The notes under the pieces were generated by a model. That model worked only from the letters and a program-made list of their open reading frames with translations, did no database searches and was not told the origin of the DNA. From Larix kaempferi (lineage: Eukaryota > Streptophyta > Pinopsida > Pinales > Pinaceae): DNA of 64,000 nucleotides. A program made the translations under genes and the position numbers. This document shows positions 34,551 through 47,099 of this stretch, piece after piece (the first letter of the stretch is position 1; the number at the start of each line of letters is the position of its first letter). The DNA lies in contig BSBM01000092.1 in the NCBI GenBank assembly GCA_027924585.1, positions 8,116,001-8,180,000 of the forward strand. The letters are read 5' to 3'.

Positions 34551-35071
34551 TCCATGCTTTTTTTAATTTCCTCATCTGGAGTGTACTCATGTTCTAGGTG
34601 AGTATCCTCCTCAAGTTCCTCTATTTTTCTTTGAATGTGGGATGGAATGAGGTGGAAGTACTGAGATCGATTCTCTTCAATTTCATGCTTAATCATGCTA
34701 TCAGTGATAGGGGCTTTTCCCTTTTGGGGGTCATAGGAGATGGGAAATCTAGGCAGAGTGGGTGAGGATGGGATTAAAATGGGGATGGGAGCGAGGGATG
34801 AAATTGGGCCTTTTCGAAGGGTAAAAGGATACCACCTCTTTTTAATATAACATAAGGGAGTTGAGTCGATAGGATACTCAAAGGACAGAATAATGGAGCA
34901 AGAGGGAGGTTTGGTCACATACATGACATATGTAAAACTAATCATAGCATTAGGGAACAGGTTACAAGCTGACACGAGAGTGAAAAAAGTAGAAAGGAAT
35001 TCGATAATGGAAAGATAATAAACAATCAAGGAAGAGATAAGCCCTAAAATGTACCTGGAAATCAAGCACAT
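34532..35071 (-). CDS. Hypothetical ORF, 179 codons, unrecognised
   Basis: An uninterrupted minus-strand frame runs into the family E LTR start at 34550. The first third is hydrophobic (LISSLIVYYLSIIEFLSTFF), the middle has prolines, and the C-terminal part is charged and helix-prone (IQRKIEELEEDTHLEHEYTP). It could be the 3' end of the internal coding region of element E, ending at the LTR, or the tail of an older element. I assign no function. The initiating Met is arbitrary. Confidence 0.3.
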   Translation of the reverse strand: MCLISRYILGLISSLIVYYLSIIEFLSTFFTLVSACNLFPNAMISFTYVMYVTKPPSCSIILSFEYPIDSTPLCYIKKRWYPFTLRKGPISSLAPIPILIPSSPTLPRFPISYDPQKGKAPITDSMIKHEIEENRSQYFHLIPSHIQRKIEELEEDTHLEHEYTPDEEIKKSMDVIAPF

Positions 35072-35099
35072 TCATGCATGTTTGACTATCAGTTTCCCT

Positions 35100-35600
35100 A
35101 CAGCTAATGTACATAATGCTAAAATTGGGTGCTTGGGTGGTTGTCTTCGGTGTATCTCATCGCGGTAACTAATTCTATACTAGTGCCTAGATTAATATCA
35201 TGCCAACTCATCAAGTTATAGATGAAAAAACCATAATTGAAGTTTTCCTTTCCACCAGATTGTCGAGTTAATGCAATGATTTAATTTATAACATGACTAC
35301 AGAGTTGATGGATCTCAAACTTCACCAAATTTGGGAGCATAATAGGAGTGTAATTCATTGATTACAGGGTGGTAAGGTGGTGGTCCTTTCAAAAGGAGGA
35401 TGGGAGAGTGTCGTTGATCATGTCCTCTCCTAGGGAAATGTCATTGTATGAATTTGTAGTATGGATACCACCCGATCTAGGGATTTGAGGTCTATATTAC
35501 TAAGTTGATATAGTCATTTTTGAATATCGAAGAGGCAATGTTGTTCTAGTACCCTATAAATCCTCATGATCATCGAAGAGAGCCTCATTCGTTATCCTAT
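35100..35600. other. Gap with no recognised feature
   Basis: No ORF or repeat that I can support lies between the hypothetical ORF and LINE-1. It may contain the LINE-1 3' untranslated region; I saw no clear A-tail or target duplication. Confidence 0.3.
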
Positions 35601-35616
35601 CCGCCAATTTATTAGT

Positions 35617-35967
35617 TTATCTACAGACATGAAGAAGAATTAGTGTTGGGATTCTTGATATATAGGAGATAATATATTCTAGCTTGGATTCAATTTTCCA
35701 GTACTTTGAGGCTTTATAGAGAGAGTTACCATTTTGTAATTTCTTTAGAATTTGAATTGTAATCTTGGAATCTCTTTCCATAATTAATTTGGAGTGTTTA
35801 TTTTTTATGGCTATTTGCATTCCTCTTGATGCTACCAAAAATTCAACAGTATTATTTGTGGATATATTTCCATTGCTTCTACATATATTATTTTTATATC
35901 CCCATTTGAATTTATGAAGACTCCCCAAAACTTGTTGGGCATGGGTTTCCCTTGGCCTCTCCATCAA
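35617..35967 (-). pseudogene. LINE-1 RNase H domain (RVT_3 type), decayed
   Basis: NNTVEFLVASRGMQIAIKN, KLIMERDSKITIQILKKLQN and KIESKLEYIISYISRIPTL follow the plant LINE RNase H pattern. The expected catalytic Asp in GDSK is preceded here by Arg rather than Gly (ERDSK). The N-terminal FDGA motif is outside this frame, and the C-terminal HV.R motif reads HVCR. This domain cleaves the RNA strand of RNA:DNA hybrids in active copies. Confidence 0.7.
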
Positions 35968-36350
35968 AGTTGAGCTTAAGAAATCCTGGAAAAGGAGCTC
36001 TCTATACAGTAGGAATAGATGCTCATAAATCCTTCACTCTTCAAGGATGCAAATCTTTTGTTGAATAGAATCCTAGAGAGTGGAGTGTCTTTATTTCCCG
36101 ATCAATACCCATAGTATATTTTTCATTCCAAGCATATTGGTTAAGGGTTTCTAAAATGTTGCTTTTTATTTGGATCCATGTCTGCTCAGGTTTCTCTTTG
36201 TTCTCTTTGAATATTCTTTTGTAACATTATTTCCATGTTTCCTAGACTAGGAATCTTGGGAAAAGCTACTAAGCTCAATTTAGAATTGGATGGGTAAAGG
36301 GGGTCCTCCTCCAATTTTTTATAGTAAGTCTAATATCACTAAGGTTCTTG

Positions 36351-36671
36351 TCAAAGTGATGAAATAGAATTTATCTGTTGTCCCCATAGATCGATTGTAT
36401 AGGGATAATTATTAAGAAGGTGCTCCATGTGAATCTCCTCATCATTTTGACAAAGTGGGCAGCGTGATGGTCCTTGGAATCCCCTTTTTTTGATTTGGTC
36501 CCAAGTTAATATTTTTCCTTTGGATATCATCCAAGTGAAGATAGATATTTTGACCATAGATTTTGCTTCCAGATTTGTTGCCATATCATTTGCTCTTCTT
36601 AGGTATTTATTCCTACTACTTTGGAATAGGCTTCTCGTAAAGTAAAGTTTCCACTTGAATTGTTTCCCCAT
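36351..36671 (-). pseudogene. LINE-1 zf-RVT domain
   Basis: The frame carries KISIFTWMISKGKILTWDQI and KKRGFQGPSRCPLCQNDEE, then HLLNNYPYTIDLW, the usual reverse-transcriptase zinc-binding module. The final Cys expected near NNYPYTIDLW (typically NCPY) reads as Tyr. Confidence 0.75.
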
Positions 36672-36699
36672 CGTAGTTTATCTAGTTCAATGGATATTT

Positions 36700-39600
36700 T
36701 TATCCTTATTTGATATAGGGTATTCTAGAGCAGTTCTGATTCTATTTCATGTATTGGAGGCCATTGTTCCTTTGGTAACCATTTCCTCCATTTGTCTTAT
36801 GCTTGAAGGTTTTCCAAGTATTGAGCCACTTTGGTTTTACTCATTCCTAGGAAGGTTTCTTTCAATAATAAAAGTTTTGGGTTGTCTTTAATTTTGGCCA
36901 TTGGATCCAAGCATCATCCAAAAGGAGGGTGGAGGTTCCATCCTTGGTTTCCTAGAAGTTGTTTTCCTAAACAATTATCCAGTTGTTCCAGGTATTGTTC
37001 CATATAGGAGATCCATTTTTTGTTCCTTCTAATATGACTATTAACTACTAATTTGGAATGCTTGGCACATATTTATTTCACTAGGTATTTCCCCATTGTT
37101 ATTCTTTAGTATTTATCCATATCCACTATAATTTGGAACTTAGAGCTTGGAACTGAAGATCTAGATCTCTTAGACCTTGCCCTCCTGGCATTTTCAACCA
37201 ACGGACTTTATCCCAGGATACCATTGTCCATTTTTGTTTTGATTTAGATCCTCCCTGGAGGAAATTTCATTGAAGATTGCGAATGTCTTTCAAAATGTCC
37301 ATGGGGGCTTCCAAAACTAAGTAAATATATAAAGGAAAATATTGAAGGACGGACTTAAGGAGGCTTAATCTACCTAGGAAATTAAGAGTGCGAAAGGTCC
37401 AACTTGGGAGCCTGCTTTCCAGAGAGGAGAGGAGGGGTTCCCAGGATACATTTCGGAGGGAATTTTCAAATAAGGGAATGCCCAGGTATTTGAAGGGAAG
37501 AGAGCTTCATTGGAAACCAAAGAGTCTGGAGATATGAAGCTAGATAGAAGGGGTAGTTTTGAAGAAAAGGATTTTTGATATTTCAAGATTGATGTCAGTT
37601 CCCAAGGATGAGGTAAATAATAGAAGAATATTATAAAGGGAATTGGTTTCTTAAACTATTGGGATTCACATCAACATGGTTTCATCAACAAATTTCCGGT
37701 GCGAGGAGGGGGAGGGATCATTGTTAAGCTTAAGGACAGAAATTGCTCCTAAATGTAAATGGTTGGAGAGCGATATTCCCAAACCTTCTACCATCATGAT
37801 GAGAAGAATGGGAGAGAGGAGGTCTCCTTGGAGAATTCCTATGTAATGGGAGAAGGTAGGGGTGGAGGAACCATTAAGAAGGATAGAAAAGAAGGCTAAG
37901 GAGGAAAGGGAAATGATCTAACTTGTCTAGACAATTTAGAAACCAAAAGAAAGGAGAAAAAAATTAATCTAGTGCCAATTTAATTTGTCAAAATCTTTAG
38001 AGAGATCGAGCTTTATCATCATACCTGTTTCTTTTGACTCTTTAAGGAATTGATGGTTTTGTGAGCTAAGATTATGTTATGCATGATTTGTCTTCCTTCA
38101 ACATAACCTGAGTGCTCAGCTGAAATGAGTTGGGGTTGTAACATTTTAATCCTATTAGCAATTACCTTTGTAATTTTCTAGTAGATGACATGATAGAGAG
38201 TGATAGGGTGGAATTTGCTAGACGAGTAAGCTTTATGCTCCTTAGGTATTAGGGTAAGGAATGTATAGTTAAGAGTAGGTAGGACAAATATCTTTTTCCT
38301 TGATTCCTAAACTACCTGCCAAACATCCTCTTTGATTATTGACCAACAACTATGAAATAAATCAGTTGTGAATCCATATGGACTTGGGGATTTCCCTTTG
38401 GGCATACTCATGACTACTATCTCCACTTCTACTAGAGTTATAGGTCTCATCGATTTGTCATTTTGCTCATTTGTGACCAGTTTAGGAATGTTTTGTGTTA
38501 TTTTTTTTATAGTTTCTTCTCTATCAATATGAGGTTTCGATAACCAATATTGGGAATAAGTAGTAATTCATGTTCTAAGTCCTTCTTAGAGGTTAGAATG
38601 TTACCTTGTTCATCAATGATTTTGATTATTTTGTTGTTGTGCCTGTGTTTGTAAGTTTTAAACATGTGCGGAGAAGCAAAGCATATAGATTCTATTAAGG
38701 AAAATATAGATTACACTACAACATTCATGCATAATACACAAAGATTTACCAGGAAACCCTTAACCGAGAAAACCAACAAAACTTAGAGCCGCCCCTTTTA
38801 TTTTCTCATCATGATTATTAACAACTCAAAATACAAAATATAGGTATTCCACAACATCCAAAACCCTAACCTATTAAACCATATTAGAAATAGACCACAA
38901 TCCCTTAACCGAGATTAAATTACATATTTTTTGAAAAAATATGAAAATAACCCAAAAAATTTCAAACTCGCTCCACTCGTATCAAAAATTGCTTAACACC
39001 CATTTCTCATGCCCACTTTGTTGAAGGGGGAGGGCATAGCATGCCCCCTATAATTGCCCCTGATTAAGCACCACGTACAATGCCCGACACATACGGTAGA
39101 TCACTAGATGGTGGGGATCGTCAGACGCAGTCATATAGACGACAAAACCCCCCCACACACACATGCAAAGCATATAACACATACCCAACAATGTTGTATC
39201 ATAGGTCGATGAAATAATTTTGAGTTCCATTCTCCTTCCTTTAGACATTGTATCCTTGATTTTTGTCTCCATAGTATTTCTTCATGTTTTCCCCTTTGCT
39301 TGAGCTGAGTCTATATGTCTACTTCTTCTTTGGTAAGTTCTTATGAGCATCCTTCTTGAACAAATTGTAGTTGTAGCTACGCCATTCTTGTTTCTATATT
39401 TCTTTGTGCTTCCAAGATATTTCCAAATACTACCTTGTTCCACTTTTTTATTTTTTTTCTTTCAAGTTCTTGAGCCTTTGTTGTAATTTATACATGATAG
39501 TACTATTAGGGATTTCAACTTCCTTCCACCAAATTTCTATATTATCTTGAAAATGTTGGTGTTCAAGCTAGAAATTTTCAAATCTAAATGGTTTTCTTGA

Positions 39601-39975
39601 TGGCAATTCATCTAGGCCTAGCTCAATTGTAACTGACCAGTGATCGAATCCCCATGAAGGAAATATTGCTACATTGGCTGAAGTTCCATGAAGTAAGATA
39701 GAATAGGAGAGGAGATAACGATCCAATCTGGTGGCTATTTTTTTAGAGCCTCCTCATTTGTTTATCCATGCGTGCATGCCATTTCTTGTTTCAATATCCA
39801 CTAAATGAATTTCCTTGGTGATTGTTTGAAATGCTTTACTATCTTCATCTAGCTTTCTGATGTCACCTTTTTTTTTCCTCTAGGGAGGTTATGATATTGA
39901 AATGCCTCCAATTATCCAATATTGGTTCTCTATGATAGATTGAATTTTTTGAGATCATTGAGAAAGGCCATTTTT
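36700..39975 (-). pseudogene. LINE-1 reverse transcriptase region, heavily decayed
   Basis: Recognisable pieces include SPSPYGFTTDLFHSCW (near 38390; normally SPGPDGF), SGYVEGRQIMHNIILAH (near 38120-38070), YLGIPLFENSLRNV (near 37480) and LNFLGRLSLLKSVLQYFPL (near 37380-37330). They lie in different frames, with several stops. The peptide run FHRPMIQH / RHNNKIIKIIDEQGN is split by the solo LTR. Confidence 0.65.
38650..39190 (-). repeat. Solo copia-type LTR inside LINE-1
   Basis: On the minus strand it runs TGTTGGGTATG...ACTTACA (541 bp). The flanks are GTGTT (38645-38649) and ATGTT (39191-39195) on the plus strand, a 5-bp target duplication with one mismatch. Removing it rejoins a continuous LINE reading (MIQH|RHNNK). 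It contains the phrase GGTAAATCTTTGTGT, which parallels the R region of the LTRs of A. No internal element sequence is present, so the interior was presumably lost by LTR-LTR recombination. Confidence 0.65.
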
Positions 39976-39977
39976 TT

Positions 39978-40325
39978 TTAAAGAAACTTTGATCCATACA
40001 CATTTTTCAAATATCTTGTTACCATTGTCGCTATGAGATGAAATTTAGCTGACAGGGTATTTGGAGTTGATGTGAAATTAGTAAGCTCAATCTCATTGGG
40101 ATTCCATAGTAGGGAATTTCCTCCTGAATTTCCTTTTGCATCTAGGGTCGTATCCTGACAGTTCCTCCAAATTTTCCCTACAATTGAGTGAAGGGTAGTG
40201 CCTGAGCATTTAGTTTCCTGTATCATAATTATGGATGGTTTTTCTTCCATGATTTTTTTTTTCCGTAGAATTGTTTGTTTACTCTTTCCATTGATAGTTC
40301 GAAGATTCCAGGTGATGATTTTCAT
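39978..40325 (-). pseudogene. LINE-1 endonuclease, N-terminal part
   Basis: It starts MKIITWNLRTINGK, the APE-like endonuclease opening (usually WNxRGxxxxxK). It continues with KPSIIMIQETKCS, which contains the metal-binding Glu, and GNSGGNSLLWNPNEIE. The Gly of the first motif reads Thr. Later motifs (GDFN, SDH) are lost in frameshifted sequence to about 39600. ORF1 ends a short way upstream (40376). Confidence 0.8.
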
Positions 40326-40375
40326 AATAAATGTTGGGGAGGTTGTAACTTAGCCGTCAATGTCGAATATAACCC

Positions 40376-41810
40376 TCAATCAATCAATTGAGCTCCCATA
40401 TCTTTGATGAGTTGACTTATTGGTTTTATTCCTCTTTTGTTTTGTTCCTTTGTAGCATTTTTGGAATCTTTTTGTGCTCCCGTTTTCACTCCCAGTGAAA
40501 TTTTGAGCAAGCTCTGTTTTGGTTGTTGTCCTTTATGTTTTGATCTGTTCTTGAAGGCGTCTTCCTTTAGGAGTTGGATTTGTTTCGGAGATATTGCTTC
40601 AGGTTCTTTTATATTACAACCATTTTCTATTCCTTGTAGATCCAAGTCTCCAGTATCCTGATAGTCTCCTTCCTCGAACTCCATGGTATCTTCTTCTTCT
40701 TCTGAAAGATGGGTTTTGGAAGTACCTGTTAGAGGGGAAATGTGGGGTTGGCTCAGAGAAGGATTTGCATTGAGGGATATTGGTTTAGATCTTGAGGAAG
40801 GAGGGGGTCATAATGAGTACCAAAGTTCAAAATCAGGGCTGAGATTAAAGCTTCAAAGAAATTTTCAAAATAGAGGTTGACAGGTTTGGGATGCAAATAT
40901 TTTCTTGGGAGTGGCCTCTGTAAAGCCATCATGGTTTTGCTAAGTGGAAGGAGTTGTAGATATTTTTCTTGATTTAGAGGACAAACACGAAATAAATGAC
41001 CATGTTCATGGCATTTGTGACTATGGAAGGGAACATTCTCATCATCCAAGGTTTGTTTTGGAATTTTGAGTCTTGGAATCTTAGGCAAATCGATTCTGGG
41101 AGGGGTTGGGAGACATTAAAGAAGACACAAATTCTTGCATAAGAGGTATAACACCCCTGTCTGGTTGCTTCTGAAATTTGACATAAGCTCGTAGGGTGTT
41201 TCCTATGCTTGCTAATGTGTCTTCTTGCCAAAATTCCCAAGGAAAGGAGTACATTCTTATCCATGCCATAACTATGGTGAAGTCTTCCTATTCTAGGTTG
41301 AATTTCTCTTTCTAGGGTTTTAGGAAAAGACTGATCGAGATAAGGAAGTAGGGTCCTCATCAAATACTCTCTGCTTATCTTCTAGACTAGAGATGATAGA
41401 TGTAAAGAACCCTTTGGCTCCAAGTTTAAGATGAATTTGTCCCTTGGGTTTCCATTTTGCTGCTATGTAGCAAGTTAAGGCTTTCTTCGAGGACCAGAGG
41501 CCCATGAATTTTCCAATAAGGGCATAATCTTGGATAAATTGAATATATGCACCGGCATGGGCGAATTTATTTCATACCTTGGATTTTTTGTCCATCCCTT
41601 GTGTAGTTCGTTGAATCAATGGAAACTTTCCCTACGCCTCCTTTTCTTGGCTCGAGCATCTCTTTTCTAGATTGAAATGTGTCGTGCATATCCTATTTCT
41701 GATAATGGGTGCTAGTCAAAGGTGTAGCTGAGATGATTTCTTAGTAGAAGGGAGATGAATTCCCTTCTTCCAGTACTTCCATTGTTAGGGAAAGCTGAGT
41801 AGAATCAAGA
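40376..41810 (-). pseudogene. LINE-1 ORF1 (DUF4283 / zinc knuckle RNA-binding protein), broken
   Basis: The 5' part reads GLWSSKKALTCYIAAKWKPK and HLKLGAKGFFTSIISSLEDK (41500-41390), typical of the DUF4283 RNA-binding domain of plant LINE ORF1. The next segments have MDKNVLLSLGILARRHIS and MPKIPRLKIPKQTLDDENVP. A zinc knuckle lies at about 41025-40980: SHKCHEHGHLFRVC, where the first Cys of C-x2-C-x4-H-x4-C is replaced by Ser. A lysine-rich C-terminal part (40684-40376) ends QLIKDMGAQLID. Two or more frameshifts separate these. Confidence 0.7.
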
Positions 41811-41819
41811 TTCCATGGC

Positions 41820-42487
41820 TACAATAACTATAGCTATAATTGCAAAGCTCATTTCCCAACCCAACCAAATACTTTAATATCTAGACATCTATAAATTACT
41901 TAACACATCCAAGTAAAAATTAAATGAATTAATCAAGCATGAATCTCATATAATACAAATATATTACATACAATAAAGGTATTTTTATATTTATATCATA
42001 TTGTATTTGCAAAAATTCGAAAGAGCATTTATAAAATAATATTTAAATAATAATATTTTATCATCGATATAGCTTATTTATGGAAAATCCGATTAACTTA
42101 CATATATATAAAAATATAAATTATTTTACATATTAATTATGGAAAAATAGAAATTATTTTTCATAATAATTAAACATTTGCTTTGTTACAAAATCATAAA
42201 CTTACGTGGATAATACTTTATAAATATATTTAATTATAAATATAAATTTTTTTAAATATACTTAGTTGTATATATAAACTTGTTATAAAGATAAAAAACG
42301 AGGAGAAATACACAGAAAACAAAAAGGAGCAAGAAAATGGAGGGAAGGAATGGATCCCTTGAGGTATTTTGTAGAATCCCAAGAAGCATAAGTATACCAC
42401 CAAGGAGAAAACCATTTTGAAACTACTCCACATCAAAGCTAGAGATACCCGTGCGATGACCATGTTCAAAGAAAGAACGAGCATCAT
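41820..42487. other. AT-rich stretch, no supported gene
   Basis: Mostly AT-rich simple sequence. An 85-codon minus-strand frame at 42230-42487 has a hydrophobic tail and no motif I recognise. Confidence 0.4.
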
Positions 42488-42870
42488 ATTGATGGGAATG
42501 TGAAGAAACGGAGCTATGGTTATACAGTAGGTTAGAGGAAGTGTGATATCTTAAATGGTTATATAAATTCCTAGTGGGAGGAATGTCTGAGCTAAAGATA
42601 AGAAATGGAAAAGATTATTCATATTGCTGGGAATGTGATTGAACGTAGCTATGGTTGTACAGTAGGTTAGAGGAAGTGTGATATCTTGAATGGTTAGATA
42701 AATTCTTAGTGGGAGGAAGGTCTGAGTTAAAGATAATAAATAGAAAAGATGATTCATATTGGTGGGAATATGAAGAAACGTAGGTTGGAGGAAGTGTGAT
42801 ATATTGAATGGTTAGATAAATTCCTAGTGGGACGAATGTATGAGCTAAAGATAATATAAACACTAACCAT
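42488..42870. repeat. 135-bp tandem repeat, three copies
   Basis: Units start at 42488, 42623 and 42758, each beginning ATTG(A/C/G)TGGGAAT and containing GGAAGTGTGATATCTTGAAT and CTAGTGGGAGGAATGTCTGA with small changes. The third copy lacks about 20 bp. The ORFs of 68 and 105 codons across it are repeat artefacts. Confidence 0.88.
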
Positions 42871-42879
42871 TTTAGTGAT

Positions 42880-45800
42880 GATTTTCTTTTGCCTACACCA
42901 AAGAAAATGAAGGATTTAGTGATGATCATCATTTTGATATTAGAGTCATGGTTTTTTGAACTTTTAAAATATTTTTTTGTTTAAGGGATGACTTTTTTTT
43001 GTTAAGTGATTGTTCACTGTTGTCAAAGCTTGCATCCATTGGGAGAAATGTCAATGTTTGTTATTCTAGAGAATCAAGGTATAGCAGATTACATAATTCA
43101 TTCAATCATTACATAGTCAATACATAGAGACTTAACAAGAGCATCTTGTCACTTACAAGAATTGAACCTAAATGGAGAAGGTAACAATCATTTGTCCCAA
43201 CCACCCAACCTACATCATATTTAAAACAAAATTTATAACTTCATAATCTATTAAAAATTTTATTTATTAAAAGATAACTTATAAATTAATAATCTATTAA
43301 AAAACTTTTTTATTACGTAACAACACTCATTATGAATTCATTTTGAATACACATTATCCCATCGAAATCCATGGTTTAAATCCAAACTATACGACCAATG
43401 CTTTTAACAGCCATCTACGACCAATGCTGTTAACAACCATCTGCACGAATTTTGAAAGCCTTTTCTAATATGAATTACAAATATATATATATTTTATTTT
43501 AATTTTAAAATTAGATTACATATTATAAAGGAAATTGTTTTTGCGTTCTAAGAGTATATGAACAACTTTTTACCTTGATAGAATACCTAGTGCGCGCATC
43601 TGGGCATAAGCACCTTAATAACAAGGGAACGAGGTCGAACCTGAGTGGGGGCGGCCACAGCCGACCGCCCCTACCACCCGTCCATCACATGGACCCATCC
43701 AAGAGTACATGAACTTGAAAATTTTGGCCTGCCATGAAAAGGGCAAAGAAGATTATGGGTTTAAACACTAAATGGTAATTTTTGTAATTATATTTTTATT
43801 AAAATCTTATTTTACATATGACACATGTCTTTTAGTAAAGCATCTGATCTTATCGTGATTCCAGTTTTAAAAAGTCGATTTCCCTTTTAACAAATTATAT
43901 TTTTAGGCTTTTAAAAAAACAAAATTAAATTTTTACTATATTATAGTGTTTTTAATATTAACATTTCTTTAATTTAATTATATTTATATAAATTATTTTA
44001 TATTTGTTATTTATATATTTAACTAAAAACCCTAAAACAATATATTTTTTCCATAACTCTAACCAATATCTTATTTTAACAAATATTCAACTTTATATGT
44101 GTATGTGTGTTAAAATTTATAAATAGATAAATAAAAAATAAATAAAAATTTGTCTCTATCTTAGCCATTCGCTTATAATTGTTATGGATAAGAGCATTCT
44201 AAGACTTTGCAAGGTTTTTTAGTTTAGATAAGATTTTGCAAGATTTTATAAATTCATCGAGACTTTTAGAAGGTTTTATAATTTCATGAAAGATTTTCCA
44301 TAATTTTACAAGATTGTATAAATTATGTGAAAGGCACCTAGATTTTATAAAATTATGTAATTTGGTGAAATATTCGCTAACAAATTATATATACATATTA
44401 TATTATTGATAAAATAGCCTTCACACTTTCTCATGTATCATAGAGATTCACCCATTTATTATACATATCAATTAGGGGGGTTCCTAAAAATTTCCCAAAA
44501 GGGAAGTGTGGGGAGATCCTAATTTAGAAGATGTTTTCAATTTGAGGTAAATAATTATGTTGATGTAGAACTTGTAGTTTTAACCCCTACCTAGTGTGGA
44601 ACCCTAAAATATTTCTCCAAAGCTTCAGAGGAAAAATTGGAGACCCCTCCATTTTAGACTTATGAAGTTGGCCTAGTTATACTTTATTGGCTTGATCCTC
44701 TATTGATTATATTTTGAAATTTGGGTTCAAGATGTTGAGAAATCGGTTCCTTTATTATGTTTTTTACTTTTAGTCGTAAAATTTTCTAAGGAAAGTCTTT
44801 GATATTTTACCAACAATTTTTTGAAGCTTACCCCTTGGCCAAAACATCCTTTGCAATTCACTGTGATTATTCATTTTTGGCCCTTTCAAAGAATTACTTT
44901 ATATTCTCCTTGAAAGGCTTCATGAGTTTCATAAATTTATTCTTGAAGAAGCTTCCAAATTTGCATTCAATTTATGTTCTTTCAACCTTTCGATCCTCCT
45001 CCATAGTTTATTTTGGGCCTTTCCCAATTTTTACATTTGAAAGGTCCCTAAAGACTTCAAGACTTATCAAAAGTTCCAAACATTGAAAATCCCTTGAAAT
45101 ATTTTGGGGTATTTTGCATTTTTTATTTATTTCAACGCTCTAAATATATTGTGAGATGAACTAAAAGTTATAGGTACAATTTTTCTTGAAACCCATTGGG
45201 GAATTTGACATTTTCGAACTTCCAATCACCCTCAAAAGGAATCAAGAGATTTTGTAAGTTTGCATGTGCCTAGTATTGGGGTGAATCAAAACTTCAAACA
45301 TCTAGCTTTCCCTAGAGTTTTTGAAGTCTTAGAATGTTATTTTGAAACTGCTCATTGACTAAATCATCATTTGGATGGTTTGGGCTATTCATAATCTTGA
45401 AACTTTCATATATGCTCAAAACCTTTGTGGATTATCATAAGTTTACCTCCAAAACTTGTGCATAAGTGTGGTTTTAGGGAAGTTAGAACCTTCCTAAAGT
45501 CAAAGCTTCATTTTTCACTCAAGTTTTTACTATCCAAACTCAAAGGAATGTTTTAGAGCATTAACAAACTTTAAACTTTTTAGTATTGTCAAATTTGTTG
45601 CACATCTCCTTAATTTCATCCCCAAAAGTGCAGAGGTTTAAAAAAAAATATTTTGGAAGTCCACGAGACCTTTTTTTTTGGCTTTAAACATCCAAGACAC
45701 ACCAAAAGACCTCAAGAAGTTTCAAATTTTAAACTTTTAACTCTTTGAATGGTTTCAACCACCTTTTCGACAAGTTAAATCTCAAGTTCCCTGAAAAGGC

Positions 45801-46600
45801 CTGTGGGACTCTTTTAAAATTCACAAACCAAATTAGAATGAGCATAGAAAGAAGATAATGGTTGTCATCACATGACTATAATTACACTAGTTTGACACTA
45901 GTTATATCAATTTAACAACATCAATTAAATTCATTGTTTGTCTTTGGAGTGGAAAATCTAGGGTTCTCATACACTTGGCCACCTTGATATTGTCAACTAA
46001 AGGTTTCTACGTTGTTAGTGTCCTTTCCATCACTAGTGTGTGAGTTGTGATAGTCAAGCATGTCCTCGATTTTAATTTTTTCCATATGTCATTGTCAAGT
46101 TAACAATTTATTTTCATGAGAGACTTGTTGATTCCTTGGAAGGAGGCATGGTCCTTTCTTGAACCATTATATTCATCCATCATATCATATATGTTGCATT
46201 GTGGTGCTCCAAACTACTATAGATTCTATTATTTTATATTTTGAAGGTCTTTAAACTTAATCATCAACATACTAGGTTTGTATTTCCAAAAACCAATATT
46301 TAATCATAAAGGAAGATTTATGAGACATATCTCTTATAAATTAAAATTATGGTTTTTATGACCCATGTTGTTCGAATAAGTTGTGATTTCATAAAGATTT
46401 TGACCTATAACATGCCATGAATCCTTGTGTTAATAGCCAAAATTTTCTCACCTACCTTGTCATGAATTTCATCATCGTTATACGTCATCATTGGAAATAT
46501 TAACCCGTGTTCCTATCAAATCCCCAATATTCATTTAGTGTTTTTTGGTAAGGATACTAATTCAGATAAAATCTTAATACATCTCTTTTAAATTATATAT
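42880..46600. other. AT-rich region, no supported gene
   Basis: I see no coding region with a recognisable motif. A 95-codon plus-strand ORF at 44799-45086 is rich in Phe, Ser and Leu, matches nothing I know and lies in low-complexity context. 44460-46560 reads like the untranslated or LTR part of an old element, but I could not define its ends. Confidence 0.4.
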
Positions 46601-46682
46601 ATAACAAGTCGCGGGCCTTTTTTTATTTTTTTCAAAAGCTAGATCGAGCTTTTCAAAATATAAATCGAGGTTTTGTTTCAAC

Positions 46683-46783
46683 CCTCGATCGAGGTCTTTT
46701 AAATCCCTCAATCGGGGTCTTTTAAAACCCTCGATCGAGGTTTTAATACCTCGATCGAGGGATTTAAAAGGCCTCGATCGAGG
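46683..46783. repeat. Cluster of four CCTCGATCGAGG palindromes forming a larger inverted repeat
   Basis: Perfect 12-bp palindromes lie at 46683, 46729, 46749 and 46772. In addition 46691-46709 (GAGGTCTTTTAAATCCCTC) and 46757-46775 (GAGGGATTTAAAAGGCCTC) are complementary at 18 of 19 positions, so the block can fold into one long arm. Weaker copies (GATCGAGCTTTT, AATCGAGGTTTT) precede it from 46640. Confidence 0.85.
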
Positions 46784-46847
46784 ATCTGCAACACAAATTT
46801 TTGGCACTTTGCTCACCAAAAATCATGAACCAACTTCATGGATCAAC

Positions 46848-46850
<3 letters not shown>

Positions 46851-46900
<50 letters not shown>

Positions 46901-47052
46901 CTTGCATATCTCACATTTAAAAAAAAAATATCTTACACCTATACATATGCATCTAGGACTAAGCATATTAAGAAAAACAATCTCTCTTATTTTTCAACAT
47001 TCTAGAGTGCCTTTCCATACAACCCTTTATATATATATATATATATATATAT
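46851..47052. repeat. Two (TA)n microsatellites
   Basis: Pure TA runs at 46851-46896 and 47029-47052, separated by 130 bp of AT-rich sequence. Confidence 0.95.
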
Positions 47053-47099
47053 CAACAATGATACTCCCGTGTATAATGAACTAACCAGATAATTGACAC

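Larger units (their letters stand above)
35617..41810 (-). mobile_element. LINE-1: old plant L1-type retrotransposon, minus strand
   Basis: In minus-strand order: ORF1 (about 41810-40376), endonuclease (40325-39978 and decayed beyond), reverse transcriptase (about 39600-37000), zinc-binding zf-RVT domain (36671-36351) and RNase H (35967-35617). Each part is broken by stops and frameshifts. A solo LTR (38650-39190) interrupts the segment before the RT core. Boundaries and target duplication were not found. Confidence 0.8.

Noticed and set aside
38701-38725. CACTACAA near 38713 as a CACTA transposon end
   Set aside because: It lies inside the solo LTR in LINE-1, with no matching inverted terminus and no 3-bp duplicate.
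44799-45086. 95-codon ORF rich in Phe, Ser and Leu
   Set aside because: Low complexity, no motif, and no promoter or splice context.
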